A stretch of 64,000 bases of DNA from Gnetum montanum (taxonomy: Eukaryota; Streptophyta; Gnetopsida; Gnetales; Gnetaceae): NCBI GenBank assembly GCA_015680685.1, contig MNCI01038012.1, positions 302,568 to 366,567 on the forward strand. Direction: 5' to 3'. The notes beneath the pieces are model-generated. The model saw nothing but the letters and a program-made list of their open reading frames with translations, was not told the DNA's origin and ran no database searches. How positions within the stretch are numbered: position 1 is the first letter of the stretch; each line of letters opens with the position of its first letter. Made by a program: the position numbers and the translations under genes. Below, piece after piece: positions 34,130 to 46,030 of the stretch.

Positions 34130-35640
34130 TGTTCATGTTGTTTTCTACTCCATTCAACAAGAAGTTGTTCTATTGTTAGATAAGTTAGATACTCTATGGT
34201 CCATGTATTCTTGTTGAATCTATAGATTTTACTATTATGATAAACAAGTCTTCATCCAAAAATTGGTTTCATATTAGTTCTACTTAGTTTTTTGAATCCT
34301 ATTTTAACCTTGATAAGTGATTAGCTATTATGTTTTCTATTCCTTTCTTATCAATCATTGCGATGTGAAACATTTGAAGAATCACAAATCATCTTATCAC
34401 TCTAGGACTAACTACTAGCTTATTCATCAGAAATTAGATGGCACTATGATCAGGGTGGACATAGATTTGGTAATTGAGCACATAATGTCTAAATTTTTTG
34501 AGTGCATACACCATGGCCATCAACTCTTTTTCAATTATGGTGTAATTTAATTATGCTTCAGTGATGCTCCTACTGGTATAGTGTATGTAGTATGGTCTCT
34601 TTTGATCATCAAGTTATGTTAGTATTGCACCAAGTGCATGGTTTGAAGCATTGTTCATGATATGAAAAGGCCTTAACCAATTTGGAGATTGCAAGATTGG
34701 TATCTCAAGGCTTTGAATGTTATTTCACATGACTTAGTCTACTTGAAGAATGCATCTTTCTTCATGAGTTCTACAAGTAGTTTGGTTATCTTCAAAAAAC
34801 TTTTTATGAACCTCTTATACTATCCCATATGGCCTAAAAAATAAATTACATCTGTCACTATCTTTAGCTATTAAGTGGTGTTTTGGATGAATTTGATCAT
34901 TTTGGGATCTACCTCTATATCATTTTCAAAGATTTTATATTCCAATACTATGGCTACCTAGATCATGAGATGGCTCTTCTACTAGTTGAGCTTTAGATTA
35001 CTTTCAACATATATTTTAAGTGCATGTTCTAACTGGTTTAGTGCTTGTTTGAAATCTAGTTCATACGTGGAAAAATCATCCATAAAAGCTTCAACACCAC
35101 TGCTTATCTTCCTCTAGAAGATTCGTAAGACTAGTCTTTGGAAGGTTGCTAGCACATTACAAAGATTGAAAGGCATCTTTTTGCAAGAAAATGTTCCCCA
35201 TGGACTAGTGAATGTGGTTTTCTCTTGGTCTTTAGGTGCAATGTAGATTTGATTGTATCCACTATATCCATCTAGAAAACTATCATACTCATGTCCTGAA
35301 ATTGTATCTAGGACCTAACCAACAAATGGTTGTGGAAAGTGATCCTTAAATGTGGCTAAGTTCAACATCCAAAAGTTAACCTAGATGCACCATTTACCTT
35401 TCTTCTTTGGAACTATCACTAAAGGATTGATCCATTCACTATCCAAAATGGGATAGATGAATCCTACCTAAAGAGACGTTTTTAATTTCTTCTTAACAAC
35501 CTCCTTTAATTTAGGATTAAGTATTTATGGAGGTTGAAATTTTGGTTTAGCTATAGGATCAGGGTAGATATGGTCTTGAAAAATTCATGGCTCGATTTTT
35601 GTGATCTCATCATAAGACCACATGAACATTGTAGGCCATT
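34130..35640 (-). pseudogene. Athila-like Ty3/gypsy RT and RNase H
   Basis: Minus strand. RT N-terminal part near 35560-35360 (IIYPISDSEWVNPLVIVPKK, KWCIWVNF), then DGYSGYNQIYIAPKDQEKTT and SPWGTFSCKKMPFNLCN near 35290-35160, and the catalytic VEAFMDDFSTY near 35095-35065 with both aspartates. RNase H near 34520-34320 (HKFRHYILNYQIYVHPDHSA, MIDKKGIENIIANHLSRL). The FMDDF box and the DKKG.EN..A.HLSRL block are typical of the plant Athila clade. Many stops. Integrase is missing on the left, where F2 LTR sequence stands. Confidence 0.85.
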
Positions 35641-35899
35641 TTTTGAGCACTTCTAGTTGTTCAGAAATGCATATTCGAATGTTGCTTGTAGGTCTTTCAA
35701 TTCTAGAAACTTTGATTCAATTGTATCTAGGATATTCAAGGACCCCTAGTTTGTTTCTTCTTGCTAATTATTGTGAGGGTAGTATTTTCTTTTCTTAAGT
35801 GTTTTAGCTTATCTTTTTTTGCAATGTCGGTACTAATGATTTATTCTTCTACTTCCATGTACTTGTCAAATTGAGTTTCTTCACTTGTAATCAACCATT

Positions 35900-36400
35900 G
35901 GGTGCCCTCTTGTTCAATGGCTTCATATCAATTGCATGTCTTAGTATCCTCTCATTTGATAGCCCAAATTCTTTGTATGTAATTACACTTGTTATTACAC
36001 CCATTAGTATCTCATTTTTCTTCGTATGATTCCAGCCTCATCTTCCTTGGAAACTTCCAATGACAAATCACAAATTCCAAGCTTAGTATCCATGGTGCTA
36101 AGCCAAGCTCTTCCCATGATAATTTGAAATTCTTCCTTTTTTTTTCCCTACATGAATGACTAAAAAATCAGCAAGATGAAACTAGCCACTAATAGTAGTA
36201 ATCACATCATCCACCTATGCAAGTGGAACTATGATTAACTAGTTAGCAAGCTCTAGGAGAATGTTACTATTCTTTAGTTGTGGTAGGTTCCAAGCTTGGT
36301 ACATGTCTTGAGATATTGAGTTTTCTTTGGATCAAAAATTTAGTAGAGCTTTGCATGATTTTTTTCTTGCTATTTAGAGATAAAATAAGGGACTTGTTAG
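35900..36400 (-). pseudogene. Athila-like protease region
   Basis: Minus-strand reading near 36130-36040 gives IIMGRAWLSTMDTKLGICDL then SLEVSKEDEAG. The plus-strand element has the matching IIMGKAWLRIVDAQMDIKDL then SLEISKEN at 51300-51380. Upstream stretches with the active-site Asp are too eroded to place. It sits between gag (higher coordinates) and RT (lower), as expected. Confidence 0.7.
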
Positions 36401-36449
36401 ATCAGTTCTCTTTTATGGGAGAGCCCCTACTTTAATACAATGAGTTATT

Positions 36450-38960
36450 CTTTGAAAAATCATGATAATTATGATATTTGAACTAAATGAAATTAGAAGC
36501 TTATTGAATTGAGAAGGACTTGATGTAGATGGGGTGGAATTAGATGTGTTCCCCATCTATTGAGTCTTTTCTAGACTCATTCTGAAGAATGGTCATTTCC
36601 TAGGTTGAGAATCATCGGTAACCATCTCCTCATGTATATTAACTACCCTGGTAGCACTCTTCTATTGAGCCTATGATGGCAATTCCCCTTGCATAAAAGG
36701 AGTAGCACTGGTAGCAAAAGATTTAGGTGTTGCATAGAATGGCTAGCTATTTGTGGATGCACATATGAGCTTGGATGAAATCTTGGTGACATCGATCTAT
36801 GATATTCTACTAGATAGTACTATGAGATCTAAACAACTACATTACTAGGTGATACTAGATGTTTAATGAAATATCCATATGGATCTAGCTTTCTATATGA
36901 ATATTGCTAGTGAGGTGGTGGCATAGCCCATGATTGAAGTTGCTACTACTATTGATAATAGTGCTCCTGCGACTATAGTAAAGCTCCACTAGGATAATAC
37001 ATTTGTTGGAGGTTTTGTTAGTAGTTACCTTAAGGATGATTTAACATTTTCAGCATTTTTCTTTTAACAAATTTTTGATTGAGTGCATATGCTCCTGTCT
37101 CTTTTAGATGTGCCATGACTAGACAACATTTCTAGAATGTTCATATTAACACATAGTACAACCATCCTCATCTACGGAGTTTGTGTTTGAGCACTCTACC
37201 ACTAAGGAAACTTCACCTTTTCATCCAGATTCTTTCTTTTTTCTCTGATATTTATCTTTTCGAAAGGATTTCTTGGTTTTTTCCTCAATAATCTTAGTGT
37301 AGTTGCAAATTTTTCATCAACAAAATCCCATATTTTCTCTACTTTAATGATGATGTCACTAAAAAATGTTTAGATCAATAAAGTCTTTTTCTAGATAGCT
37401 TGATTTAAGGTTTTCTCCTCTTATGTATCATAGACTTGTTCATCTCTCTTTCAAATTTATGGATCACTATTATATTCTTTAGCTGATTTCCTTTTTCATA
37501 GCTCATCCTCTCATTTTTCCACTTGATCAATTAGTCTTTGGATGTGATGGATGGTTATTTCTGATAACCTACCTTGGGCATAAACCCCAAGAGTCTCTTT
37601 GGTTTTTCTCCACAAGCTATCTACAATGTGCCTGAGATATTCCTTTGGTGAAAATTTGTGGCCTAGGCATCTATGTAATAATGAATAGTATTTTCCCATT
37701 GTTGCATCAAGGATCCCATGAGCTCCTTACTTCCATCATTAGATTTGGTTTCTTAAGTTAGACACTCATGAATAAGTATGGTATTTTTCATTAACGATTT
37801 CAAGAATGGTACTCTAGAATCTAATAGATTTAGGTTCTAGTGACCTATACCAGCTCTTTGCCTCTTGTATAAGTATTCTAGGAAATAGATTCAACTTTTT
37901 CCAATCACGTTCTATGTTTTGTAGGATATAGGCATCTTGGAAAGCTTGAAGGTGATGTTGTGAATCAACATTGTAGCCACCTTCAAATCTTGGAATATTG
38001 TTACATCTAGCTATTTGATTTAGCTCTCCCTTATATGCCTAGTTGGGATGTGAATAGCTTCCTATATGTTTATCATGCTTTAGATTACCATAAGGGGTTC
38101 ATCATCATGGTTGGGTTTGTATGCTTTGTTGTAATGGTGACCCCTTCTATGCTCATACTTGTCTTGATCCTCTCTTCAGTCCTTTCATCTCCTTCATTTA
38201 TATTCTTCATCTTCTATATCAAAGTGTCTTGAATATCAATCATGATGGTCATGAGTCCTTCTTTCTTCCCTATGATAGTCTTGGTACTTGTGTTGTCTTT
38301 TGTCAAAGTTCTTTAATGATTATGATGAGGCAGATGAGGTAGCATGAGAATGATGTTGGCTTATTCTCCTTTCATTAATCTTGTATGCTTCTTAGTAGGG
38401 TTTGGTAGGAACCCTTGGCCTTGAATCATGATTATACATTGAGTTAGTAGCCTCCCCCTTAGGTGTCTCTACTAGAGTGGAATGAAACTGGGCTTTGATA
38501 GGTTCCTCAAGTCTGATGATAGGTGTTTTCGAAGGCTCCTCATGGTTTTGGTGGAGTTGTTTTGAAATAAATGCATTAACATCAAGTTCTTCCAAAACAG
38601 TAGAAATATTGGCCTTCTTCCATTTTCTATGTACATGTTTGATCTCCATTGTAGCATCCCTTCTCATCTACTCCTTTGTGAAGTCATAGGATCTTTCATG
38701 TGCTGAGTTACATGATAGAAGGTAGTTTGTAGCATGTTAAGTGTTGCACATTTTGGAGGTAGGACTATGTTTCCTTACATGTTCCTCAAAATCATTTGAT
38801 TATCTTGATGAAAGATGAAAGTAAATTCTAGATGATAAGAATTGGTATGAGCATAAGTGATTCTTGCTTACATTGGTATTTCCCACAATTCTTCATCAAT
38901 GATTCTATCATTGCTTCTTGTTTTCTTGGTAGGTAATGATGGATCTTTTTTTGAAGCCAT
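36450..38960 (-). pseudogene. Athila-like gag
   Basis: The start Met is at about 38960 (MASKKDPSLPTKKTRSNDR), just inside the PBS at 39109-39090 and an (TA)n run at 38964-38984. Acidic/basic N-terminal part at 38667-38392 (KWKKANISTVLEELDVN). Core near 37950-37500 with RLGHKF-like GKYYSLLHRCLGHKFSPKEY, HIVDSLWRKTKETLGVYAQG and RLSEITIHHIQRL. The plus-strand element at 49700-49850 has the same blocks (GRYYCLIYQCLGHG, HHIVDGL, RTLGVYA, GRLSKL). Stops and frameshifts are frequent. Region 36450-37250 is Cys/Lys-rich but no zinc knuckle can be aligned with confidence. Confidence 0.75.
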
Positions 38961-39089
38961 ATCATATATATATATATATATATAAATTAGATATATTTTA
39001 AGTGTGCTTTTCTTATGGTTATAATGATTGAGTTTGTGTTTTAGATACAATGAACTTTCAGAAATCAGTTACTAAGCATACATTGACTT

Positions 39090-39109
39090 GTCCCTAGCAA
39101 TGATGCCAA
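39090..39109 (-). other. Athila-like PBS (tRNA-Asp type, CpG-decayed)
   Basis: Minus strand TTGGCATCATTGCTAGGGAC. Athila elements use a tRNA-Asp type PBS, TTGGCGCCGTTGCCGGGGAC. Every difference but one or two is a C-to-T or G-to-A change, mostly at CpG. Confidence 0.75.
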
Positions 39110-40000
39110 TGATGAGTGGTGGAGTAATCCATCACCCAACCATACAAGATATGATTATTCATGCATAGATCGATTGTAATGCATGGATAAAGTAATGTGA
39201 ATATGCTAGTAACTGGTTAAAGTTTATGATCTTTATGTTCCCATGTGGAGCTAGGATAATCAATGTGTATGATTTAGCCCTTAGTAACACATATGATATG
39301 TTGATGTTGTAGGGCCATTCTCCTAGTATTCATTGTAAGAAGTGAAAATAATTCTAAGTTTAACTAAAGTAATAAGAATTCTAATCTAGCCTATGATGAT
39401 GATCATCGTATCTTGACCTTCCATTCACACCTTGAACTTCATGCAACTACTATTGGGATTACCAAGTACTTCAATATGGGATGTACCAAGCAATAGTACC
39501 ACTAGGTTACCAAGCAATTACACTTAAGTGATCAAGATCATTTGTACTCATTCTGCTTAACAACAATAATAGAGATGTGCATAGAAGGTAAATCAATAAC
39601 TAAGGAAATAGTAAACATTATACTAAGTCAACATGATAAGCATTAATCTAAGTAAGAAGTAAAGAAATATAAGTGATGCTACAATGATGCAATGCAATCT
39701 TGATCTTTATTTCTAATGATGAAATGTATCCAAGTACATTCGACTCAAATAAAGACTTCATTCCATCACTTAACATCACATTACGAGCATACACTACTAA
39801 GTGCTAAGTACTAAAATCAAGAAAACAAAATTACAAAATTTTGCTAAGGTTGGAATAAAATTTTAATTGGATCAAGTGCCTATAGGCTAACATGTGTCTA
39901 CTATATATTAGATATCCAACATCGTAGCTTATTCCCCAATACTAGGGATGTTATATTGTGGCTCTACTATTGGATGCCCAATATCATAGCTAACAAAAAA
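39110..40000 (-). mobile_element. 5' LTR of the minus-strand Athila-like element
   Basis: Adjoins the PBS at 39110 and ends ...CACTCATCA in element orientation. It contains the GGGATTACCAAGTACTTC and TTACCAAGCA phrases (39475-39520) that appear reversed in the plus-strand LTRs (CTTGGTAATCCCAG at 60025-60040). The U3 end toward 40000 is not defined. Confidence 0.65.
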
Positions 40001-40324
40001 TTCAATTTATCAATCATCCAAACATAACAAGTACAAAATTTAAGCTAGCATTCATATTATCACACCTTAGTTTCAATTTATTATAGGTCTCCAACAATAA
40101 TTTCATCTAATCTGGAGGTTTAAAGATCACCTATAAGTTTGATTCAATCTACAATTTTAATTAAGGGAAAAACTATGATTTCTTCATTCCAAATAGTAGA
40201 GCATTTCATGAAAAAATTATATACATAAATTTCATCAAATTTTGATCATCCAAATTCAAGATATCTACAAAAATAAATTTGATCATAACTCATACTAAAG
40301 TCATGGTATTACAAGTTTTTAGAC

Positions 40325-40610
40325 CATGAATCCACCATGACTAATGATACTAGAGAAATCAACCTTCCTTAAAACATGACCCATGGTTAACTTATGGTAG
40401 ATCACACAATTCATGGTTACCTCATGGTTGATATAAATCTTCAATTACAACTTGTTGTCACTTCATGGTACAGAATTCTCTAAGGATAATTTTACTACAA
40501 CTCACAATGATCTTGTGGTACAATGACCACAACTCATGATCCACTTTGGTAAATGCTCAATAAGAAAAATTCATAATAATCTTGTGATGAAGTTATGAAA
40601 TAGTGATGAA
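40325..40610. repeat. Degenerate repeats of CATGGTTAACTTATGGT type
   Basis: Loose direct and inverted repeats of CTCATGGTTR, CTTCATGGTAC and CTTGTGGTACAATGACC. No coding sense. It may be the outer part of the Athila LTR. Confidence 0.4.
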
Positions 40611-41045
40611 ATGTCAATAAGATTACAACATTGATGTAGGCCCATCAATGAGGCCCTATTGATGTATCCCCATTAATGCATCTCAATATGCATTGATGTA
40701 GATACATGAACACTAATGTAGTCATTACCTATATAAATGCACACCTTCCTTACATTTATTGCATTATTTAGTCATTACCTTAGTTGAACTCTTACAATTT
40801 CTTTTTGTAGAAGTTAGAAACTAGTTTCTCTAAGTGCCTATAGCATGAGTTGAAGTGATTATATAGAATTTTATTTGAGTGCAACATGTACCTAGACATA
40901 GTTACATGAACATCAATAAAATTGAGATTTCTTTCATTTATTGTAGTACTTGGATTAGTTTATCTTTACTTTTGATCTATTTACCTTAATGAAATTTACT
41001 TTATTATTATTACATAAATTATTAATGGTATATTTAATAATTCAA
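40610..41045 (+). mobile_element. Plus-strand Athila-type LTR fragment
   Basis: Matches 59590-59945 in order: GATGTATCCCCATTAATGCA, TATA box TATAAATGC at 40732, AACTCTTACAATTTC, AAGTGCC...AGCATGAGTTGAA, TACCTAGACATAG. It stops matching near 41045. The part before the TATA has short inverted repeats (GCATCTCAATATGC). Confidence 0.65.
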
Positions 41046-41459
41046 TAAAATAAAAAAACTTTCAAAATTTAGTAGATGTTAGATTAAAAGAGAACGATTA
41101 CCTTCAAATAACTAATAAAGCATGATGATGATGGAAAACACTAATATCAAGGGCCTTAGAAACCATTGTCAAATCAAAAAATTCTACCAAAAAAATGACT
41201 TTGATAAATAACAAGCATGGATGGCAAATAAACCTCAATCTTTATAAAACAAATTTAAATGATTCAAAAAACTTGAGGAATAGGGTAAATAATCACAAAT
41301 TTGCATGAAAACATTCCTTCCAGAAATTTCTTGAGTAATAGATTTATATAAATCATCAAGAAATTCATAGAATGACAAAGAAGCATTCTTTCTACTTGAA
41401 GGACCACCTACTGAACCTGGTATCATAACATATAATATCAATGCCAAACCCCTTGCTTC

Positions 41460-42690
41460 CTCAAATTAATAATAAAACCTTTACCATAGAACCTCTTCTT
41501 GATTCTACAAAGAGCTTATGTATCAAGTACTAACATGGTTTGTAGAACTAAAAACAAACTCTTTTGTAAAAAAAAACCACAGTATTTTTCTAAGCCTATG
41601 TGGAAAATGAGATAGGATCTACTCATAGAACCATCTTTAGGATTTTTTGTAAAACTAATATTTGATTCTATGATCTTGTTAACTTGTCATGCTAACATGA
41701 CTCATAGAACCAATTAACATGTTTTAGCAAAACTACTCTATTCTAGTTCTAGAACCTTTTTTTATATTGACAGTTTAGGTGGCTTATGAAGCTATTTTTG
41801 AACTTGTTTGTAGAATCATACTTCAGTTCTATGAACCTTTTTCTATATTTAGAGCTAATGTGGCTTGTGATAATATGAATGACTTATTTTCTTCATAGAA
41901 TCTAACTCTTTTATATAAACACTCACAATTGCTAAATCATGACTTACTAACATGGTAGAACTAAAAACAAGCTTGCTTGTAGAAGTAATATTTGGTTCTA
42001 CTAATCCATGAGCTGATGTGACTTGTGATATCATTTTTGACCTTCCTTATAGAGCCAATTTATGGATCTCCTAAGATTTTCTCTTTTGAATCTAATTTGG
42101 TAAAACAAAACATGAGCTTTTTTTGTAGAATAAATTTTGCTTCTCTTTGTGGCACATAATATTAGGCTTGTTTGTAGAACCAATTTTTGATTCTACTAAT
42201 ATTCATCAATGAAGCTCATAATGATGTCGATTGGCATGCTTCATTTAAGCTTTATAGAATTAATTTTTAATATTTTATAATCTAGGCATTTATACAAATA
42301 TTAACTCATCATTTGTTGACATGACATATCTAAAATCAAGCTTACTCACAAAACTAATTTTGGGTTCTACTAGCTTTCCATTAAAATCCAATTCTTCTTT
42401 CTAAGCTATATTGAATTCAAGTACTAATTTTATATAATTCCTTATCATATTGGATCAAGTTTATTAGTTGATATGGTATTTTTTCTTGTAGAACTAAAAA
42501 TAGGCAAAATCATATCATCAGTTTCGAAGCTCTTTGTATTAGTAAGTGCCTGTTTGATTTAAAGTTGATGTAAAACATAATCTTTTATGATTTTGACCTT
42601 AACTAGATAAGCTTAATTTGATTATTTTAATGCTAAGGTGGCAATGATCCATCTTGTAGAACCAAATTAGCTAGAACAAAAATTTGGTTC
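41460..42690. repeat. Eroded satellite-like tandem array, about 170-bp period
   Basis: The phrase CTTGTTTGTAGAACCAATTT and variants recurs near 41513, 41801, 41972, 42168, 42343, 42484 and 42655, with GGTTCTACTAAT and ATGTGGCTTGTGAT at matching offsets. Spacing is mostly 140-196 bp. No coding sense. Confidence 0.55.
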
Positions 42691-42699
42691 ATCAAATTA

Positions 42700-44765
42700 A
42701 TTTTACTAAGCTCAAATAGTTGAACCTATTAGTTAGTTATATATCTAGTTGAATTAATAATCATTAAGATTATTTTAAATGATAAATACTCATAACTATG
42801 AATCAACCTTTCAACTTTACTTAAACAAAACCCTCCTACTATCTATTAGGTTTTTTTAAAACATTTTTTAATTGAGAGCTTCATTTTTAACTTAGGCCTT
42901 TATTGCACTACACAATTGCACTCTTGGGGTAACAAATCATTTAACTTATAAGCTATAATTTTATTCCAATCTTAGTGAACTCTTGAACAAGCTTCTTTAA
43001 ATGATTCCTATTCACTTAGTGTGCAAGTATCATGGAGCTTTGCTATAATTATTTTCTCTTAGATAGAACCTTAGTGCTTTGCTAGGGAAATTTCTCAAAC
43101 ACTTTTTCCAAAAATCTTAATACCTTAGTTACTTATTGTTCCATGTAATGATAGTTATTTGTAATAATAATTTTCCCCCTTAGTAGAAAAAACTTTGAAA
43201 ATACTATATATATTTACAAGGGCTTCATGACAAATCAAATATTTTTTGGTGAAAAATCCATTCTACTTTAAGGCTTAGAATTAGGAAAAAATAGACTTTT
43301 CTTAATAAGAGAGTCTCTTTAGGATCTAATACCACACCATTACATAATATTTCTTAATTAATATACCCTATTACATGAGTAAATATTACATTTTTTGCAA
43401 GAAAATTTAAAATTATATCAATCCCAGAAACAAAAATTACTCCTTATGGTACATTGCACCTTAAATTTTGAAATATCTTCTCCATGGAATATAAAGTTTT
43501 TTTATCCACTCAAGTATGAAAAAGGGTCTTTATTTTTATTAACTACAACTTAATAAGAATGCAATAATTACTTGGAAAAGAGCAATGATTTGTATGTAGA
43601 AAACATTTTTCTTTTAGGCATTAACTAACTAATTCTAGTGCATGCATAGATGCACATAATGGTAGATCAAGGTTGTATTATTAAGAGCTTTTGATAAGAT
43701 TGGATTTTTTTCTAATGCCTAGAAATAATATTCTAGAGCTTGGCATGTTCCACGTTACTTATTTGCACAAGACCTATATTTTAAAGTATATAGCTTCGAC
43801 CATAAGAATCTATTTCCTAAAGCATAATTTCATAATAGTTTTAAAGAGCTTCCACATATTCTGCTTTTGATTGTGTTGACATTCATCAGGGTCATTTCTT
43901 TTGTTAGTTCATTCAAAGAGCAAGATCTTTAGTTTAAAATTTTACATGAGACTCTCATCTCACATGGCTTCTTAGGTTACAATGTAAGGGATATCATATT
44001 CTATTTGTTATAAATTTCTATCCATCCGTTTCAAAATGAAAGACTCTTTGAATGAAGTTTCATATTGAAAAAGAACCTCTTAAATTTTTTTTTTGTCACT
44101 AGGTAGTTTCAAGGGAATTAGATTTAATCACTCCAATAGATCTTGGTAGTTTAATTGATATTCAAAGTACAAATGAGATGGGTTTTGGTTGTCTTAACCA
44201 AAATAACTAATTCACATAAAGGATCATGTGTGGCTAACTCTTTAATACTAATGAAACTTTTGTTTTGTTAATTTCCACATGTAGTGCTTCTCCATTGACA
44301 CATACTTATTTGTGAATTTATAAAATACAATAGGTATCCTTTCTCTTGGTATTACAATCTCCTACATAAATATTTGGCCATTTAAGGATCATTTAATTAG
44401 GAATACATGATAAAAGGAGTTTTTTCTAAAACTCACATTTACTAAGAATAAGCTTTTGTTTATTTTTTATTTATAATCAAAGAATTTATTTTTATTAAAC
44501 TTGAAAATTATAAATAGTTAAAAAAATTCAAACACATATACAAATCACACCATCTCTATAATTAGCAAATTCTTCTTTTTTAATCAAAGCCATAGGGACT
44601 ATTTTCAAGATAATATCTACTGATATAGGTAGAGATAAAAACAACACTAGTTGCTACTAATATAGAACACTAAAAATAGGAATAATGAGATTCACCTAAT
44701 GGGACTAATAGAAAATGCTGATCACTTAGTTAGGTACCCAAATTTTTATTTCTCTATCCTGATCA
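42700..44765. other. AT-rich noncoding, nothing recognised
   Basis: No open frame above 60 codons and no repeat structure I can define. Stretch 41046-41459 before the satellite-like array is likewise blank. Confidence 0.5.
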
Positions 44766-44767
44766 AG

Positions 44768-45623
44768 TGATGAGTCATGGATTGGCTACATCAAGTAGGC
44801 CCCATCGAGTAGGCCCCATTGACTAGGCCTCATTGATTAGGTCACATTAATGTAGTGTCTATTTTTCCTATAAATACATGCTCAGATATTATGTTTATGG
44901 TATAGGTCTTGTCATAGAGTAGCAAAGCTCTTATAGTTCTCCCAAGTGCCCGCAACCAGAGTGATTGAGTGCATGGATCTTCATTCAAGCTCTGTTGTAC
45001 TTGAGCATAACAATGTGTGTGACAATAAAGATGAGCTTTTTGATAAACCTTGCAACACTTTAGCTAGGTTAAATATTTTATTTATGAATTTAATGTTTTA
45101 TACAATTTCCTTTAATGCTTTAAGTAATTAAATAATTAAATATGCTAAATTAAGCTAAATTAAGCTAGGTTAAGTAGTGATTAATTAAGCACATAAGTAA
45201 GACCACTTCTAGCATATTCTTGGTGCCTGGTAATCCTAGCAATTCTTAATATTTGGTAATCCAGTAGCACTAAATGTGTTTAGGATGTGTACAAAAAGTG
45301 GGAATGGATGCTTGTGTTAAGATTAGTTAGGTTAGTTAGTTAAGTTAAATTAGCAATTAAATTGCTTCATTCCTTTCATCCTTTATTTTGAGCATCCAAA
45401 AGATAAAACCTAAAATTAATAAAAATCATACACCTCAATTACACTTAATGAGACCTCTACCCATCACAAGTGTAATTGGGAAGATAATGAATGATTGCTA
45501 AGGCAAGTTCACTTCCTAGAGGCTAGTGTACTAGAAGACATAGAGTCCATGAAATTCAACCAGATCACACATGAACACTTAGTGATTGGTATGGTTGAGT
45601 GTAGGGGTACTCATTTCTCATCA
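44768..45623 (+). mobile_element. Athila-type LTR, complete (856 bp)
   Basis: Begins TGATGAG and ends CTCATCA, a 7-bp terminal inverted repeat, followed by a PBS. The start has repeats of GTAGGCCCCATTGACTAGG (44795-44840). TATA box TATAAATA at 44869-44876. The second copy is 47554-48400. Confidence 0.8.
44869..44876 (+). promoter_or_regulatory. TATA box of the 44768 LTR
   Basis: TTCCTATAAATACATG. The same box stands at 47631, 59677 and, changed, 40732 in sister LTRs. Confidence 0.65.
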
Positions 45624-45645
45624 TTGGCATTGTATCCAAGGAATC
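45624..45645 (+). other. PBS of tRNA-Asp type, decayed
   Basis: TTGGCATTGTATCCAAGGAAT directly after the LTR end. The sister copy at 48401 keeps ATGTCATTGCTAGGGACTCG. Confidence 0.6.
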
Positions 45646-45842
45646 TTTTTGTTGAAACATGTACCATTTGGGCATACTAAAAATCATTAACATCATTGGA
45701 TGAACCCTAAGGTCAAAATCATTCTCAAAATAAATATAATAATTTAAGCACATTGATATTTTATTGTAATTACAAAATATCTTCTTCCTACAAGTGTGAT
45801 GATAATAAATTACTAGTGCCTTAAGAAATCAAGGTGGTTTAT

Positions 45843-45896
45843 ACTCATCCAGATGAGTATGTGCCTTATTTCAACTTCATCCTACATCAGGATGAA
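45843..45896 (+). other. Two adjacent inverted repeats in the leader before gag
   Basis: ACTCATC/GATGAGT (arms 7, centre CA) at 45843-45858, and TTCATCCT/AGGATGAA (arms 8, loop ACATC) at 45876-45896. The gag start lies at 45933. The sister element keeps the first as ACTCACCTAGATGAGT (48620-48635) and a decayed second near 48654-48674. Confidence 0.65.
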
Positions 45897-45932
45897 TAAC
45901 TACAGTGGCAAGATATTGAGGGAAACATTGTA

Positions 45933-46030
45933 ATGCCTCCTAATCGATCTGTTCCTAGGATGCTACTTGAAACTCTTAGGAGCTTAGTCATCTTCAAGAA
46001 GAGTATGTTGCACATATTCATGTTCTACCT
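45933..46030 (+). pseudogene. Start of Athila-type gag, truncated
   Basis: ATG at 45933 gives MPPNRSVPRMLLETLRSLVI, which parallels MPLNQSMPKKLLQTLKRLDI of the element at 48711. The match ends near 46030, after about 33 codons. Confidence 0.6.

Noticed and set aside
38121-38342. Plus-strand hydrophobic frames (also 38035-38232, 38495-38689)
   Set aside because: Opposite the Athila-like gag; hydrophobicity comes from reading an acidic/basic region in reverse.
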